A DNA stretch of 54,863 nt from positions 20,005 through 74,867 of the forward strand of contig NZ_WTLH01000006.1 in assembly GCF_011421595.1 (NCBI RefSeq). Reading direction: 5' to 3'. This stretch comes from Streptomyces sp. YIM 98790. GTDB taxonomy: Bacteria; Actinomycetota; Actinomycetes; Streptomycetales; Streptomycetaceae. Position 1 is the stretch's first letter. Every line of letters starts with the position of its first letter. Below are positions 34,867-42,955 of this stretch, one piece after another. The position numbers and the translations under genes were made by a program. A model generated the notes under the pieces. That model was not told the origin of the DNA. It saw only the letters and a program-made list of their open reading frames with translations, and ran no database searches.

Positions 34867-35720
34867 ACGCTGCCGGAATAGCCGGGCGGGGATCGTCCGG
34901 ACTCCCCTACCGTCTGATCGCCACGGATCTGGACGGCACCCTGCTGCGCTCGGACGGCACGGTCTCGCCGCGCACCCGCAAGGCGCTGGCCGCGGCCCGG
35001 GAGGCGGGCGCCGCGCACATCGTGGTCACCGGGCGGGGCGTGAGCTGGACCCGGCATGTGCTGGACGACCTGGGCTACGACGGGCTCGCGGTGTGCGGAC
35101 AGGGCGGGCAGGTCTACCACGCGGGGGAGCACCGGCTGCTGACCTCGGTCACCCTGGACCGGGCGGTGGCCCGGCGGGCTGTGGAAACCCTGGAGGCCGA
35201 GCTCGGCAGGCTGTGGATAGCGGCCGGCCGGGACGGCCTGGAGGGCGATGTCGTCGTCGACCCGGCCGGATTCCACGTACCGGCCCCGGACGACACCAGC
35301 CCGATGAAGGCCATCGCCTTCCGGGACCGCGCGGAGCTGTGGGCCGAACCGCTGCTCAAGCTCTACCTCCGCCACCCGAGCCTGTCCGACGACGAGCTCA
35401 CCGCGGCGGCGGCCGGCCTGGTGAACGGCTCGGTCGGCATCGTCATGGCCGGCCCGGGCACGGTGGAGCTCCTCCCGCTCGGCCTGACCAAGGCCACCGG
35501 GCTGTCGGTGGCCGCCCGCCGCCTGGGCATGCGCGGCGCGGACGCCATCGCCTTCGGTGACATGCCCAACGACCTGCCGATGTTCGCCTGGGCCGCGCAC
35601 AGCGTGGCCATGGGCAACGCCCACCAGGAGGTCCTGGCCGCCGCCGACGAGACCACCGCCGACCACAACTCCGACGGCATCGCCGTGGTCCTCGAACGCC
35701 TTGTCACCCGCTTCGCGTAA
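34863..35720 (+). CDS. HAD-superfamily Cof-type phosphatase
   Basis: 285 residues. HAD motif I is [11 protein letters not shown] with the nucleophile Asp; motif II is VVTGRG, and motif IV is [11 protein letters not shown]. The large C2B-type cap and overall layout match Cof/YidA-like sugar or cofactor phosphatases; the substrate is unknown. ATGA overlap with serS indicates translational coupling, an arrangement I recall from other Streptomyces. A paralogue with the same GDMPNDL segment is at 44032. A DnaA-box-like CTATCCACA (minus, 35212-35220) lies inside the gene. Confidence 0.92.
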   Translation: MNAAGIAGRGSSGLPYRLIATDLDGTLLRSDGTVSPRTRKALAAAREAGAAHIVVTGRGVSWTRHVLDDLGYDGLAVCGQGGQVYHAGEHRLLTSVTLDRAVARRAVETLEAELGRLWIAAGRDGLEGDVVVDPAGFHVPAPDDTSPMKAIAFRDRAELWAEPLLKLYLRHPSLSDDELTAAAAGLVNGSVGIVMAGPGTVELLPLGLTKATGLSVAARRLGMRGADAIAFGDMPNDLPMFAWAAHSVAMGNAHQEVLAAADETTADHNSDGIAVVLERLVTRFA

Positions 35721-35815
35721 CCATACGTCTTTCGCCTCGTTGCCCCCTCTGCCGCGGAGACGGTGGCATGATCACCGTGCAGGGCTCTGACCTGGCTGAT
35801 GTGAGGAGGGTCAAT

Positions 35816-36316
35816 ATGACCCTCCACTCCCCCTGAGCGCTCGCTCACTTTTCCACAGACCCAGGGCAAGGTGCGGCTGTTCACCCGGCGGACGGTGCTG
35901 AATGTGGCGCTGCTGCGGGACAGCGACATCGCGCGGTGGGTGCGGAGCTGTCTGCTGGATGCCGAGGAGTCCTTCCGCGGGCAACGGGGACCGACAGCGG
36001 AGGACTTCACCGCGCTGGACACCCGGCTGCGCCGGGTCGAGGCGGACATGGCCCGGATCGGGACGACGTTCCAGGAGCTCGGGCCGCTGCTCAACCGGAT
36101 GATGACCCGCCTCGACCGGGTGGAACGGCGGGTGGACACCACCGACCAGGTCGTCGCGGCGCTCGCCGACCGGGTGCACCGGCCGGGGGAGGACGTCCGG
36201 CGGCTCGACCGCCGGGTCGACCGGGTCGGGAGGGCGCTGCGGCGGCAGGCGCTGCGCGGGCGCCGACCCGCGCGGGCTCCCCGGCGGCGGCAGGCTCAGC
36301 CGAGGTACCGCGGGGG
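35816..36316 (+). pseudogene. Remnant of a Streptomyces protein with a C-terminal coiled-coil part
   Basis: AGGAGG followed by ATG at 35816 looks like a true start, but the frame stops after six codons (TGA at 35834). In a different frame, from 35820 on, sequence resembling the middle and C-terminal part of a common Streptomyces hypothetical family continues (TQGKVRLFTRRTVLNVALLR, then DSDIARWVRSCLLDAEESF), followed by a helical, charged region. The N-terminal domain seems to be missing, so a deletion or frameshift is likely. The frame stays open to 36356, overlapping the 3' end of kptA by 61 bp, so the end given here is approximate. A shorter gene from the GTG at 35871 cannot be excluded. 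Confidence 0.5.
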
Positions 36317-36892
36317 GACGGCCTCGGTGAGCCAGACGTTGTTGGCGGTGCGGTAGAAGGGGTGGCCGGCGCGGTGCAGCGCGCCGGCCGCCACCGTGAG
36401 GATCACCGGGCGGCCCCGGCGGGCGCCCACCCGGGTCGCGGTCTCCCGGTCCGGTGAGAGATGGACGTGGTGGCGGTTCATCGGCCGCAGGCCCTCCGCC
36501 CGGATGGCGGCCAGGCTGCGGCCGACCGTGCCGTGGTAGAGCACCTCGGGCGGTTCGGCCGGTTCGAGGCCGAGGTCGACCTCGACGGTGTGGCCCTGGT
36601 TGGCCCGGATGCGGGTGCCGTCCTCGCTCAGCGCGAAGCGCTGCTTGTCGTTGCGCGCCACGATCGCGTCGAGCTGCGCGCGGCTGAGGGGGACGTTGTG
36701 CCGGGCGCAGGCGGCGAGCAGGTCCGCCACGTCCGTCCAGCCCTGGCGGTCCAGGGTGATGCCGATCCGGCCGGGGTCGTGGCGCAGATGGCGGGCGAGG
36801 TACTTGGAGAGACGCGTGATGCGCCGGTCGTCCAGCGGGGTCCCGGTGGGGGAGGAGCCGCCAGTGGATTGACGTTTCAGGGATTTATCCAC
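36296..36892 (-). CDS. kptA: RNA 2'-phosphotransferase, Tpt1/KptA family
   Basis: 198 residues if the GTG at 36892 is the start; no clear ribosome binding site precedes it, and the conserved part begins only at DDRRITRLSKYLARHLRHDP. Family motifs are present: SKYLARHLRH, GWTDVADLL, LYHGTVGRSLAAI, and HHVHLSPDRETA. KptA moves a 2'-phosphate from RNA (or other substrates) to NAD+; its bacterial role is unclear because bacteria lack the tRNA-splicing route of fungi. The proposed start codon lies inside a DnaA-box-like TTATCCACA at 36885-36893. Confidence 0.88.
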   Translation of the reverse strand: MDKSLKRQSTGGSSPTGTPLDDRRITRLSKYLARHLRHDPGRIGITLDRQGWTDVADLLAACARHNVPLSRAQLDAIVARNDKQRFALSEDGTRIRANQGHTVEVDLGLEPAEPPEVLYHGTVGRSLAAIRAEGLRPMNRHHVHLSPDRETATRVGARRGRPVILTVAAGALHRAGHPFYRTANNVWLTEAVPPRYLG

Positions 36893-36928
36893 AAAGCGAG
36901 GATGCCTGTGGATGAGGGCTGTGGACAA
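36885..36928. promoter_or_regulatory. Second small group of DnaA-box-like sites
   Basis: TTATCCACA (36885-36893, plus), TCATCCACA (36907-36915, minus) and TTGTCCACA (36920-36928, minus) within 44 bp at the 5' end of kptA, about 3.5 kb from the cluster before serS. Confidence 0.55.
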
Positions 36929-37002
36929 CTCGGTTTCGACGAAAGGCCGTTCGGGCGGAGCAGAAGTCGGGAGGCGGAGCGGAGATGAGGAACGGAGCAA
37001 GA

Positions 37003-38835
37003 TCAGGAGGACGGCCTGATGCGGGCCAGGGCACGGCGGGCGCGCGGGGAGATCCGCGCCAGCGCGCCGAGCACCCGGGCCTCCGCCGTCACCGGCACCA
37101 CGGCCTCGTTCTCCAGCACTGCCCGCAGGATGGCGGTGGCCACCTTCTCCGGCGGGTAGTTCCGCCGCTCGTACAGGCGCGTGACGCCCTCCCGGCGGCG
37201 CTGTTCCTCCTCCTCGTCCGCCCCCGCGAAACGGGTGGTGCGGATGATGTTCGTCTTCACCATCCCCGGGCAGACCGCGCTCACCCCGATGCCGCGCCCG
37301 GCCAGCTCCGCGCGCAGGCATTCGCTCAGCATCAGCACCCCTGCCTTGGAGGTGGAGTAGGCGGGGGTGGAACGGGAGGGCTGGTAGGCGGAGAGCGAGG
37401 CCACGTTGACGATGTGGCCGCCCTCACCGCGCTCGGCCATCTGCCGGCCGAACAGCCGGCAGCCGTGGATGACACCCCACAGATTGACGTCCAGCACCCG
37501 GCGCCACTCCGCCACCGTGGTGTCCAGGAACGGGCCGGCCATGCCCACACCCGCGTTGTTGACCAGGATGTCCGGGGCGCCGTGCCGCTCGGCCACCTCG
37601 GCGGCCAGTTTCTCCATCCCGGCCTCGTCGGCGACGTCCACGGTCCGCGCCCAGGCGTCCGGGGCACCGAGGCGGCGGGCCGCCGCCGCGGTACGGGCGG
37701 CGCCCTCGCCGTCCCGGTCCACGGCGATCACCCGGGCGCCGGCCCGGGCGAAGGCGTGCGCGGTGGCCCGGCCGATGCCGTGGGCCGCACCGGTGACCAG
37801 GACCAGCTGGCCGGCCAGGCGCTCGGCCCAGCGGCCGGCGGCTGCCGGGACGGTGGCCGGCCCGGCGGCACCGGCGGCACCGGCGGACCCGGAGGCGCTG
37901 TGGCTGTCGATGAAGTCGGTGAGCAGGCGGGCGATGCGGTCGGGGCGGGTGCGCGGCGCCCAGTGCCCGCCGGGCACGGTGCGGCGCACCAGCTGCGGCA
38001 CCCACTCCTCCAGGCCGTCGTGCAGCCGGGCCGAGACATAGGGGTCGTCGGTGGGCTGGATCAGCTGGACCGGCGCATGGGCGTACGCGTCCGGCCGCGG
38101 GTCGCGCAGCCGGGGCCGGACGTTGTCGCGGTAGAGCCACAGCCCGTGCGCGGCGTCGCGGGGCAGCGAGCGGGTCGGGTAGCCGTCGGCCGGCATGCCC
38201 TCTCTCCGGCGCAGCAGCGCCGGGAAGACCGCGCCCACCGGGCCGCGCCAGGCCAGCTCGGGCAGCAGCGGCAGGTGGAAGGCGTAGACGTACCAGGAGC
38301 GGGCGCCCTGGCCGAGCAGCTCGGCGAGGTTGCGGGGGGTGGGGTGCAGGGCGCGGCGCTTGAGCCACATGCCGAGGTGGTCCAGGCTCGGGCCGGAGAG
38401 CGAGGTGAAGCCGGCGATCCGGCCGCGGGTGCGGGCGGAGGTGGTGAACTCCCAGCCCTGCACCGAGCCCCAGTCGTGGCCGGCCAGATGGACCGCCCGG
38501 CCGGGGGCGAGCGCGTCGGTCACGGCCAGGAAGTCGCCGGTGAGCCGGTCCAGGGTGAAGCCGCCGCGCAGCGGGGCGGGGGCCTCGGAGCGGCCGTGTC
38601 CGCGCACGTCGTAGGTGATGACGTGACAGCGTGCGGCGAGCCGGCGTGCCACCGCGTCCCAGACCTCCTTGGTGTCCGGGTAGCCGTGCAGCAGCACCAC
38701 GGTGGGACGGTCGGCGCCGTGGCCGGCGCCCTCGCCCCCGGCGCCGCCCCCGGTGCCGTACTCGGCGGCGCAGAGGGTCAGGCCGTCGTCGGTGCGGATG
38801 AAGTGTTCGGCCGGTGCCGCCTGGGCCTGGTCCAC
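37003..38835 (-). CDS. Alpha/beta-hydrolase - SDR fusion protein
   Basis: 610 residues from the GTG at 38835. The N-terminal half (about 1-330) is an epoxide-hydrolase-like alpha/beta hydrolase: HGYPDTKEVWD and the nucleophile elbow GHDWGS with Asp121; His in GGHWAPRTRPD probably completes the triad. The C-terminal half is a classical SDR: TGAAHGIG, NNAG, VASLSAYQPSRSTPAYSTSK. The fusion is recurrent in actinobacteria and its substrate is unknown. This start was chosen because two operator-like palindromes and a likely promoter lie at 38868-38910; the ATG at 38910 would place them inside the gene. Confidence 0.88.
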   Translation of the reverse strand: MDQAQAAPAEHFIRTDDGLTLCAAEYGTGGGAGGEGAGHGADRPTVVLLHGYPDTKEVWDAVARRLAARCHVITYDVRGHGRSEAPAPLRGGFTLDRLTGDFLAVTDALAPGRAVHLAGHDWGSVQGWEFTTSARTRGRIAGFTSLSGPSLDHLGMWLKRRALHPTPRNLAELLGQGARSWYVYAFHLPLLPELAWRGPVGAVFPALLRRREGMPADGYPTRSLPRDAAHGLWLYRDNVRPRLRDPRPDAYAHAPVQLIQPTDDPYVSARLHDGLEEWVPQLVRRTVPGGHWAPRTRPDRIARLLTDFIDSHSASGSAGAAGAAGPATVPAAAGRWAERLAGQLVLVTGAAHGIGRATAHAFARAGARVIAVDRDGEGAARTAAAARRLGAPDAWARTVDVADEAGMEKLAAEVAERHGAPDILVNNAGVGMAGPFLDTTVAEWRRVLDVNLWGVIHGCRLFGRQMAERGEGGHIVNVASLSAYQPSRSTPAYSTSKAGVLMLSECLRAELAGRGIGVSAVCPGMVKTNIIRTTRFAGADEEEEQRRREGVTRLYERRNYPPEKVATAILRAVLENEAVVPVTAEARVLGALARISPRARRALARIRPSS

Positions 38836-38867
38836 CGTCGTCCACCGTCCCGTTCTCGATCCCGTTC

Positions 38868-38885
38868 GGTTACCGTATGGTAACC
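38868..38885 (-). promoter_or_regulatory. Operator-like palindrome near the -10 region of the hydrolase-SDR gene
   Basis: GGTTACC and GGTAACC are perfect 7-bp arms with a 4-bp centre. On the minus strand a TACGGT hexamer at 38872-38877 within it could be the -10 box, so a bound repressor would block transcription. Confidence 0.5.
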
Positions 38886-38888
38886 CCA

Positions 38889-38910
38889 TTGCTGACAAAA
38901 GTGTCAGCAA
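38889..38910 (-). promoter_or_regulatory. Second palindrome, near the -35 region of the hydrolase-SDR gene
   Basis: TTGCTGACA and TGTCAGCAA are perfect 9-bp arms with a 4-bp centre, 3 bp from the first palindrome. The minus-strand TTGTCA within it could serve as the -35 box. The symmetry resembles TetR-family operators. Confidence 0.55.
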
Positions 38911-38937
38911 GCCTGCCGCGGCGTCAAGGGTGCACGC

Positions 38938-38984
38938 GGGCCGGGTGCGGGGGACGGTGGGTCACCGTCCCCCGCACCCGGCCC
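38938..38984 (-). terminator. 22-bp perfect hairpin after the ABC exporter operon
   Basis: Arms 38938-38959 and 38963-38984 are perfect reverse complements with a 3-nt loop, lying about 115 bp past the stop of the last permease gene and before the hydrolase-SDR promoter. Confidence 0.75.
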
Positions 38985-39098
38985 GGAACCGAAGCCACGC
39001 CCGCGCCCCGCGCCCGCACCCGCCGGGCCCTGTAGCCCTGCCCGTACCGGTGACCGGTTACGCCTTGCGTCCGCGAGCCGCGACCGGGACGGCGACCG

Positions 39099-39890
39099 TC
39101 AGGACTCGCCCGCCAGCGTCAGGGAGCGCAGCCGCCGCCCCGCGTACCAGGTGGCGCCCACCGTGGCCACGGCCAGCAGGATGATCCCGGCGGTCAGGCC
39201 GACCTCCGATTCGATGCCGGCCCCGGGCGCGGCGATCCGCTCCGCGATGGACAGTCCCCACTGCTGGATGCTCAGCGCCCGCGCGCCCGGCACCAGGGAG
39301 CCGAACAGCGCCTCCCACACCAGCGCATAGACCAGCCCGAACACCACCGCGTTCCGGGACACCGTGCCCATCAGCAGGAAGACCGCGCTGTAGGCGATCG
39401 ACGCGACCGCCGCGGCAGCCGCGTACGCCACCGCGATGCGCTGGCTGTTGCCGCCCAGGATCACCCCGGCGACCAGTGTGGGCAGCGCGGTGAACAGCAT
39501 GGTGACACCGATCGCCACCAGCAGCTTGGTGGTGATGATCACGTGCCGTTTCACCGGCTTGGCCAGCAGATAGACCACCGAGCCGTCGTCGATCTCCGGC
39601 CCGATGGCGCCGGTGCCGGCGATCACCCCGATCAGCGGCACCATGGCGGCCAGCGCGAAGCCGCCCAGGATCTCGGCGGCGGCCCGGTCGTCCACCCCGG
39701 TCTGGGTGCGGATCACGACCGAGATGAGCAGCAGCAGTGCGGGCAGCACCGACAGCATCAGCGCCCGGCGGCGGCCGAGCAGTGCGCGCAGCGTGAGGCG
39801 TCCCACGGTGGGGTGGTACACGGCCGGCCCGCGCGGCGCCCGTACCGGGGCGGCCGGCGCCGGTGCCGGGGCGGTGGAGGGGGAGGACAT
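39099..39890 (-). CDS. ABC-2 type transporter permease
   Basis: 263 residues. A Pro/Ala-rich cytoplasmic start precedes six hydrophobic helices (LMLSVLPALLLLISVVI; ALAAMVPLIGVIAGTGAIG; LVAIGVTMLFTALPTLVAG; others up to LTAGIILLAVATVGATWYAG). The segment DDGSVVYLLAKPVKRHVIIT is typical of ABC-2 permeases. It is last in a four-gene run on the minus strand and presumably works with the ATPase just upstream. The substrate is unknown. Confidence 0.88.
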   Translation of the reverse strand: MSSPSTAPAPAPAAPVRAPRGPAVYHPTVGRLTLRALLGRRRALMLSVLPALLLLISVVIRTQTGVDDRAAAEILGGFALAAMVPLIGVIAGTGAIGPEIDDGSVVYLLAKPVKRHVIITTKLLVAIGVTMLFTALPTLVAGVILGGNSQRIAVAYAAAAAVASIAYSAVFLLMGTVSRNAVVFGLVYALVWEALFGSLVPGARALSIQQWGLSIAERIAAPGAGIESEVGLTAGIILLAVATVGATWYAGRRLRSLTLAGES

Positions 39891-39935
39891 GGCGGTCTGG
39901 CTCCTTGGGATGCGGAAAGCGGGCGGGCGGCGGCG

Positions 39936-40853
39936 TCAGGCGCTGACCAGATACGAGAAGACGCTCTCCAGCGACTCGTCCGAGGGCGAGACGGTGAGCA
40001 GCCGGATGTCGTGCCGCCTGGCAAGCTGCGGCAGCCGCTCGGCGAACCGGTGGAAGTCGACCGCCTGGACGCGCAGCGCGTCCTCGGCCCGGTCGATCTC
40101 GATGCCGCTGGTCGAGGCGTCCGCGATCAGCGCGGCGGCCAGCGCCCGGTCGTCGCTGGAGCGGATCAGGTACTGGTGCGGACGGTCGGTCATCAGCCGC
40201 CGGATCTTGCGGAAGTCGCCCGAGGCGGCGTGCCGGCCGGCCACGATCACCTCGATGTGCGAGGCGAGCTGCTCGACCTCCTCCAGGATGTGCGAGGAGA
40301 ACAGCACCGTGCGCCCCTGGCTGCCCATCGTGCGCAGCAGCTCCATCAGGTGCATCCGCTGACGCGGGTCCATGCCGTTGAAGGGCTCGTCCAGCAGCAG
40401 CACGGTCGGGTTGTGCACCAGCGCGGAGGCCATCTTGACGCGCTGCCGCATGCCCTTGCTGTAGGTGCCGATGCGCCGGTCGGCCGCCGCGGTCATCTCC
40501 ACGGTCTCCAGGGCGGCGCGGGACGCCGCGCCCGGGTCGGCCAGGCCGTGCAGCTCGGCGTTGGCGAGCACGAACTCCCCGCCGGTGAGGTAGTCGTACA
40601 TACCCTCGCGCTCGGGCACCAGCCCGATCTCGCGGTAGACCGCCTCGTTCTGCCAGATGGTCCGGCCGTCCAGGGTGACCTCGCCGGAGGACGGGGCCAG
40701 GAAGCCGCTCATCATGTGGATCAGGGTGGACTTGCCGGCGCCGTTGGGGCCGAGCAGGCCGGTGATGCCGGGGCCGATGTCCAGACTGATGTCGTTGACG
40801 GCGACCACGTTGCCGAACCAGCGGGAGGCGCTCTTGATGTGGATCACGGACAC
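39936..40853 (-). CDS. ABC transporter ATP-binding protein
   Basis: 305 residues from a GTG at 40853. Walker A GPNGAGKST, signature YSKGMRQRV, Walker B VLLLDEP and H-loop SSHILEE are all intact. The C-terminal ~90 residues form a typical DrrA/CcmA-like extension. The start lies 3 bp from the stop of the upstream permease gene, so the genes are coupled; a GGAAGG about 13 nt before the GTG is the best ribosome binding site. It pairs with the permease at 39099. Confidence 0.92.
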   Translation of the reverse strand: MSVIHIKSASRWFGNVVAVNDISLDIGPGITGLLGPNGAGKSTLIHMMSGFLAPSSGEVTLDGRTIWQNEAVYREIGLVPEREGMYDYLTGGEFVLANAELHGLADPGAASRAALETVEMTAAADRRIGTYSKGMRQRVKMASALVHNPTVLLLDEPFNGMDPRQRMHLMELLRTMGSQGRTVLFSSHILEEVEQLASHIEVIVAGRHAASGDFRKIRRLMTDRPHQYLIRSSDDRALAAALIADASTSGIEIDRAEDALRVQAVDFHRFAERLPQLARRHDIRLLTVSPSDESLESVFSYLVSA

Positions 40854-40855
40854 GG

Positions 40856-41812
40856 TCAGATTCCCGCCTTCCGGTAGCGGCGCAGCATCAGGGCACAGCA
40901 CAGTACGGTGAGACCCACGATGACCAGCGGATAGGCCGCGGCGACCGCGCCCTCGGGCGCCAGATTGCCGGGGAAGTCGGTCGCGTCGGTGAAGAGCATG
41001 CCCTGGAGGCCGTCGATCAGGGTGCCGGGCGAGAACAGGCCCAGCACCTGGGCGAGGGTGTCGTTGCCCTGGTCGTAGGCGACGAACTGCACGGCGGTGG
41101 CCGCGAAGTACGGGATGGTCAGCACGGCGATCACGGCGGCCACGCCGAAGCCGCGGCGCGGCGTGAAGGAGGCCACCAGCAGGGCGATGGCCGCGTGCAT
41201 CGCGGAGAACACCACGGTCACGGCCAGCCCTTCGGCCAGGCCCCGGGTCTGGTCGGCGAAGTCCATCTTGGCCAGCAGCGCGCCGATGTACATGATCAGC
41301 ACCGGCGCACCGGTGAAGAGGATCAGCGCGGTGGTGAGCGCGCTCAGCTTGGCGGCCACGTAGTCCACCCGCTCGATGGGGCGGGAGAAGTACAGCGGCA
41401 CGGTGTGGAAGCGCAGGTCGAGGGAGACCATCTGCGGCGCGGCCAGGGCCAGGAAGAGGCCGATCACCGGCTGCATGAAGACCGCGTAGCGGGCGTAGTC
41501 GACGGGCAGCTCGTCCAGCCCGACGGTCACCGCCACGGCCACCACCACCAGGGCCGGGGTGGCCACGATGGCGAAGAAGAGGAACGGCAGCACCTTGGAG
41601 CGGGCGGAGCGGCCCAGGCCGTAGGCGCCGCGCAGCGAGTGCTCGAAGAGGGAGCGGCGGGCGTAGGAGCGGCCGAGCCGTTCGCCGTCGTAGCGGCGGT
41701 AGCCGATGTCCATGATCCGCGCGTCGGGCGGCGCGGACTGGCCGGGCTGGCCGGGCCGGCCGCCGGGCGCCGGGCCCCGGCCGGTCTTCGCGAGCGTGGT
41801 GTCAGGCTGCAT
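40856..41812 (-). CDS. ABC-2 type transporter permease
   Basis: 318 residues. The N-terminal 80 are cytoplasmic and polar (PDARIMDIGYRRYDGERLGR is a recurrent start in this family), followed by six helices including VLPFLFFAIVATPALVVVAV and AAYPLVIVGLTVLCCALML. The stretch RFHTVPLYFSRPIERVDYVA corresponds to the conserved ABC-2 cytoplasmic loop. The ATG at 41812 overlaps the upstream ATPase gene by 11 bp. It forms a pair with that ATPase. Confidence 0.9.
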   Translation of the reverse strand: MQPDTTLAKTGRGPAPGGRPGQPGQSAPPDARIMDIGYRRYDGERLGRSYARRSLFEHSLRGAYGLGRSARSKVLPFLFFAIVATPALVVVAVAVTVGLDELPVDYARYAVFMQPVIGLFLALAAPQMVSLDLRFHTVPLYFSRPIERVDYVAAKLSALTTALILFTGAPVLIMYIGALLAKMDFADQTRGLAEGLAVTVVFSAMHAAIALLVASFTPRRGFGVAAVIAVLTIPYFAATAVQFVAYDQGNDTLAQVLGLFSPGTLIDGLQGMLFTDATDFPGNLAPEGAVAAAYPLVIVGLTVLCCALMLRRYRKAGI

Positions 41813-42797
41813 GGCCGGTGTTTCCCTTCTCCCCGGGGGTGTCCCCGGTTCCCTTGCCGGTGACGGCGGCGGCCGGCTCGCGGTCCTGGAAGACCTCGGC
41901 GATGCGGTGCCGGCGCTGTTCCATCCGGACCAGGCCCAGGCCCAGTTCGGCGATGGCGTCGCGGATGGTGTCGTAGGCCGCCGCGTCCTCGCCCGGGTCG
42001 ACGTGCACATTGCGTCCGCCGCCGGGTTCCACCGTCAGTCCGGCGGCGGACAGCGCGGTGCGCAGCGCGGCGGCGCCGTCCGGGTGGGCGTCGGTGTCGG
42101 TGACCTCGATCAGCAGCGAGCTGGTGGTCTGGGTGAAGCCGGCGATGGACTCGCTGCGCAGCAGCTTCCCGCCGTCGATCACCACGATGTGGTCGCTGGT
42201 GCGCTCCAGTTCGCCCAGCAGGTGCGAGGTGACCAGCACGGAGATGCCGAAGTCGGTCCACACCCGGCGGATCAGGCCGAGCATCTCGTCCCGGCCGGCC
42301 GGGTCCAGGCCGTTGGTCGGCTCGTCGAGCAGCACCAGCCGGGGGTCGTGCACCAGCGCCTGGGCCAGCTTCACCCGCTGCTTCATGCCGGTGGAGTAGC
42401 CGCCCATGGGACGGTAGCGCTCCTCGTACAGGCCGACGTGGCGCAGGGTGTCGGCGGTGCGCTCGCGGGCCGCGGTGCGCGGCAGGCCGGCCATGCGCGC
42501 CATGTGGACGACGAACTCGGTGGCCGAGATGTCCGGCGGCAGGCAGTCGTGCTCGGGCATGTAGCCGACCTGCTCGCGGATGGCGGTGCCGTCCTGCGCG
42601 CTGTTCCTGCCCAGCACGGCGGCGCGGCCCTCGGTGGCGCCGGAGAGGCCGAGCAGAATCTTGATCAGGGTTGATTTGCCGGCCCCGTTGGCGCCCACCA
42701 GGCCGGTGACGCCCGGGCCGATGTCCACGGTCAGCCGGTCCAGGGCGGTCACCGAGGGGTACCGCTTGGTGAGGCCTTCGGTAGCGATCACTGTCAC
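41802..42797 (-). CDS. ABC transporter ATP-binding protein
   Basis: 331 residues from a GTG at 42797. Walker A GANGAGKST, signature YSTGMKQRV, Walker B LVLLDEP and H-loop TSHLLGE are intact. The C-terminal extension ends in a Gly-rich tail. It is first in the operon of two ATPase-permease pairs. The two ATPases share the same layout, so the second pair probably arose by duplication of the first. The substrate is unknown; no resistance or biosynthesis gene lies next to the operon. Confidence 0.93.
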   Translation of the reverse strand: MTVIATEGLTKRYPSVTALDRLTVDIGPGVTGLVGANGAGKSTLIKILLGLSGATEGRAAVLGRNSAQDGTAIREQVGYMPEHDCLPPDISATEFVVHMARMAGLPRTAARERTADTLRHVGLYEERYRPMGGYSTGMKQRVKLAQALVHDPRLVLLDEPTNGLDPAGRDEMLGLIRRVWTDFGISVLVTSHLLGELERTSDHIVVIDGGKLLRSESIAGFTQTTSSLLIEVTDTDAHPDGAAALRTALSAAGLTVEPGGGRNVHVDPGEDAAAYDTIRDAIAELGLGLVRMEQRRHRIAEVFQDREPAAAVTGKGTGDTPGEKGNTGHAA

Positions 42798-42955
42798 GCC
42801 CCTGACCGTATCGCCCTGTGGTGCGGGACACGTCAGTCCGGAGTCCCGGAGGCTGTCCTTCCCAGGGATGACCGGCCCGTAAGGGCTGTCGGCCGAAAGA
42901 CGGGCCGGCCCCCGGACAACCTCCGGGAACCCCCGGGGGCGGCGCGCGGCCGGTG

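Noticed and set aside
39099..42797. Antibiotic-resistance exporter for a local biosynthetic cluster
   Set aside because: The ABC pairs resemble general ABC-2 exporters, and no biosynthetic genes are nearby.
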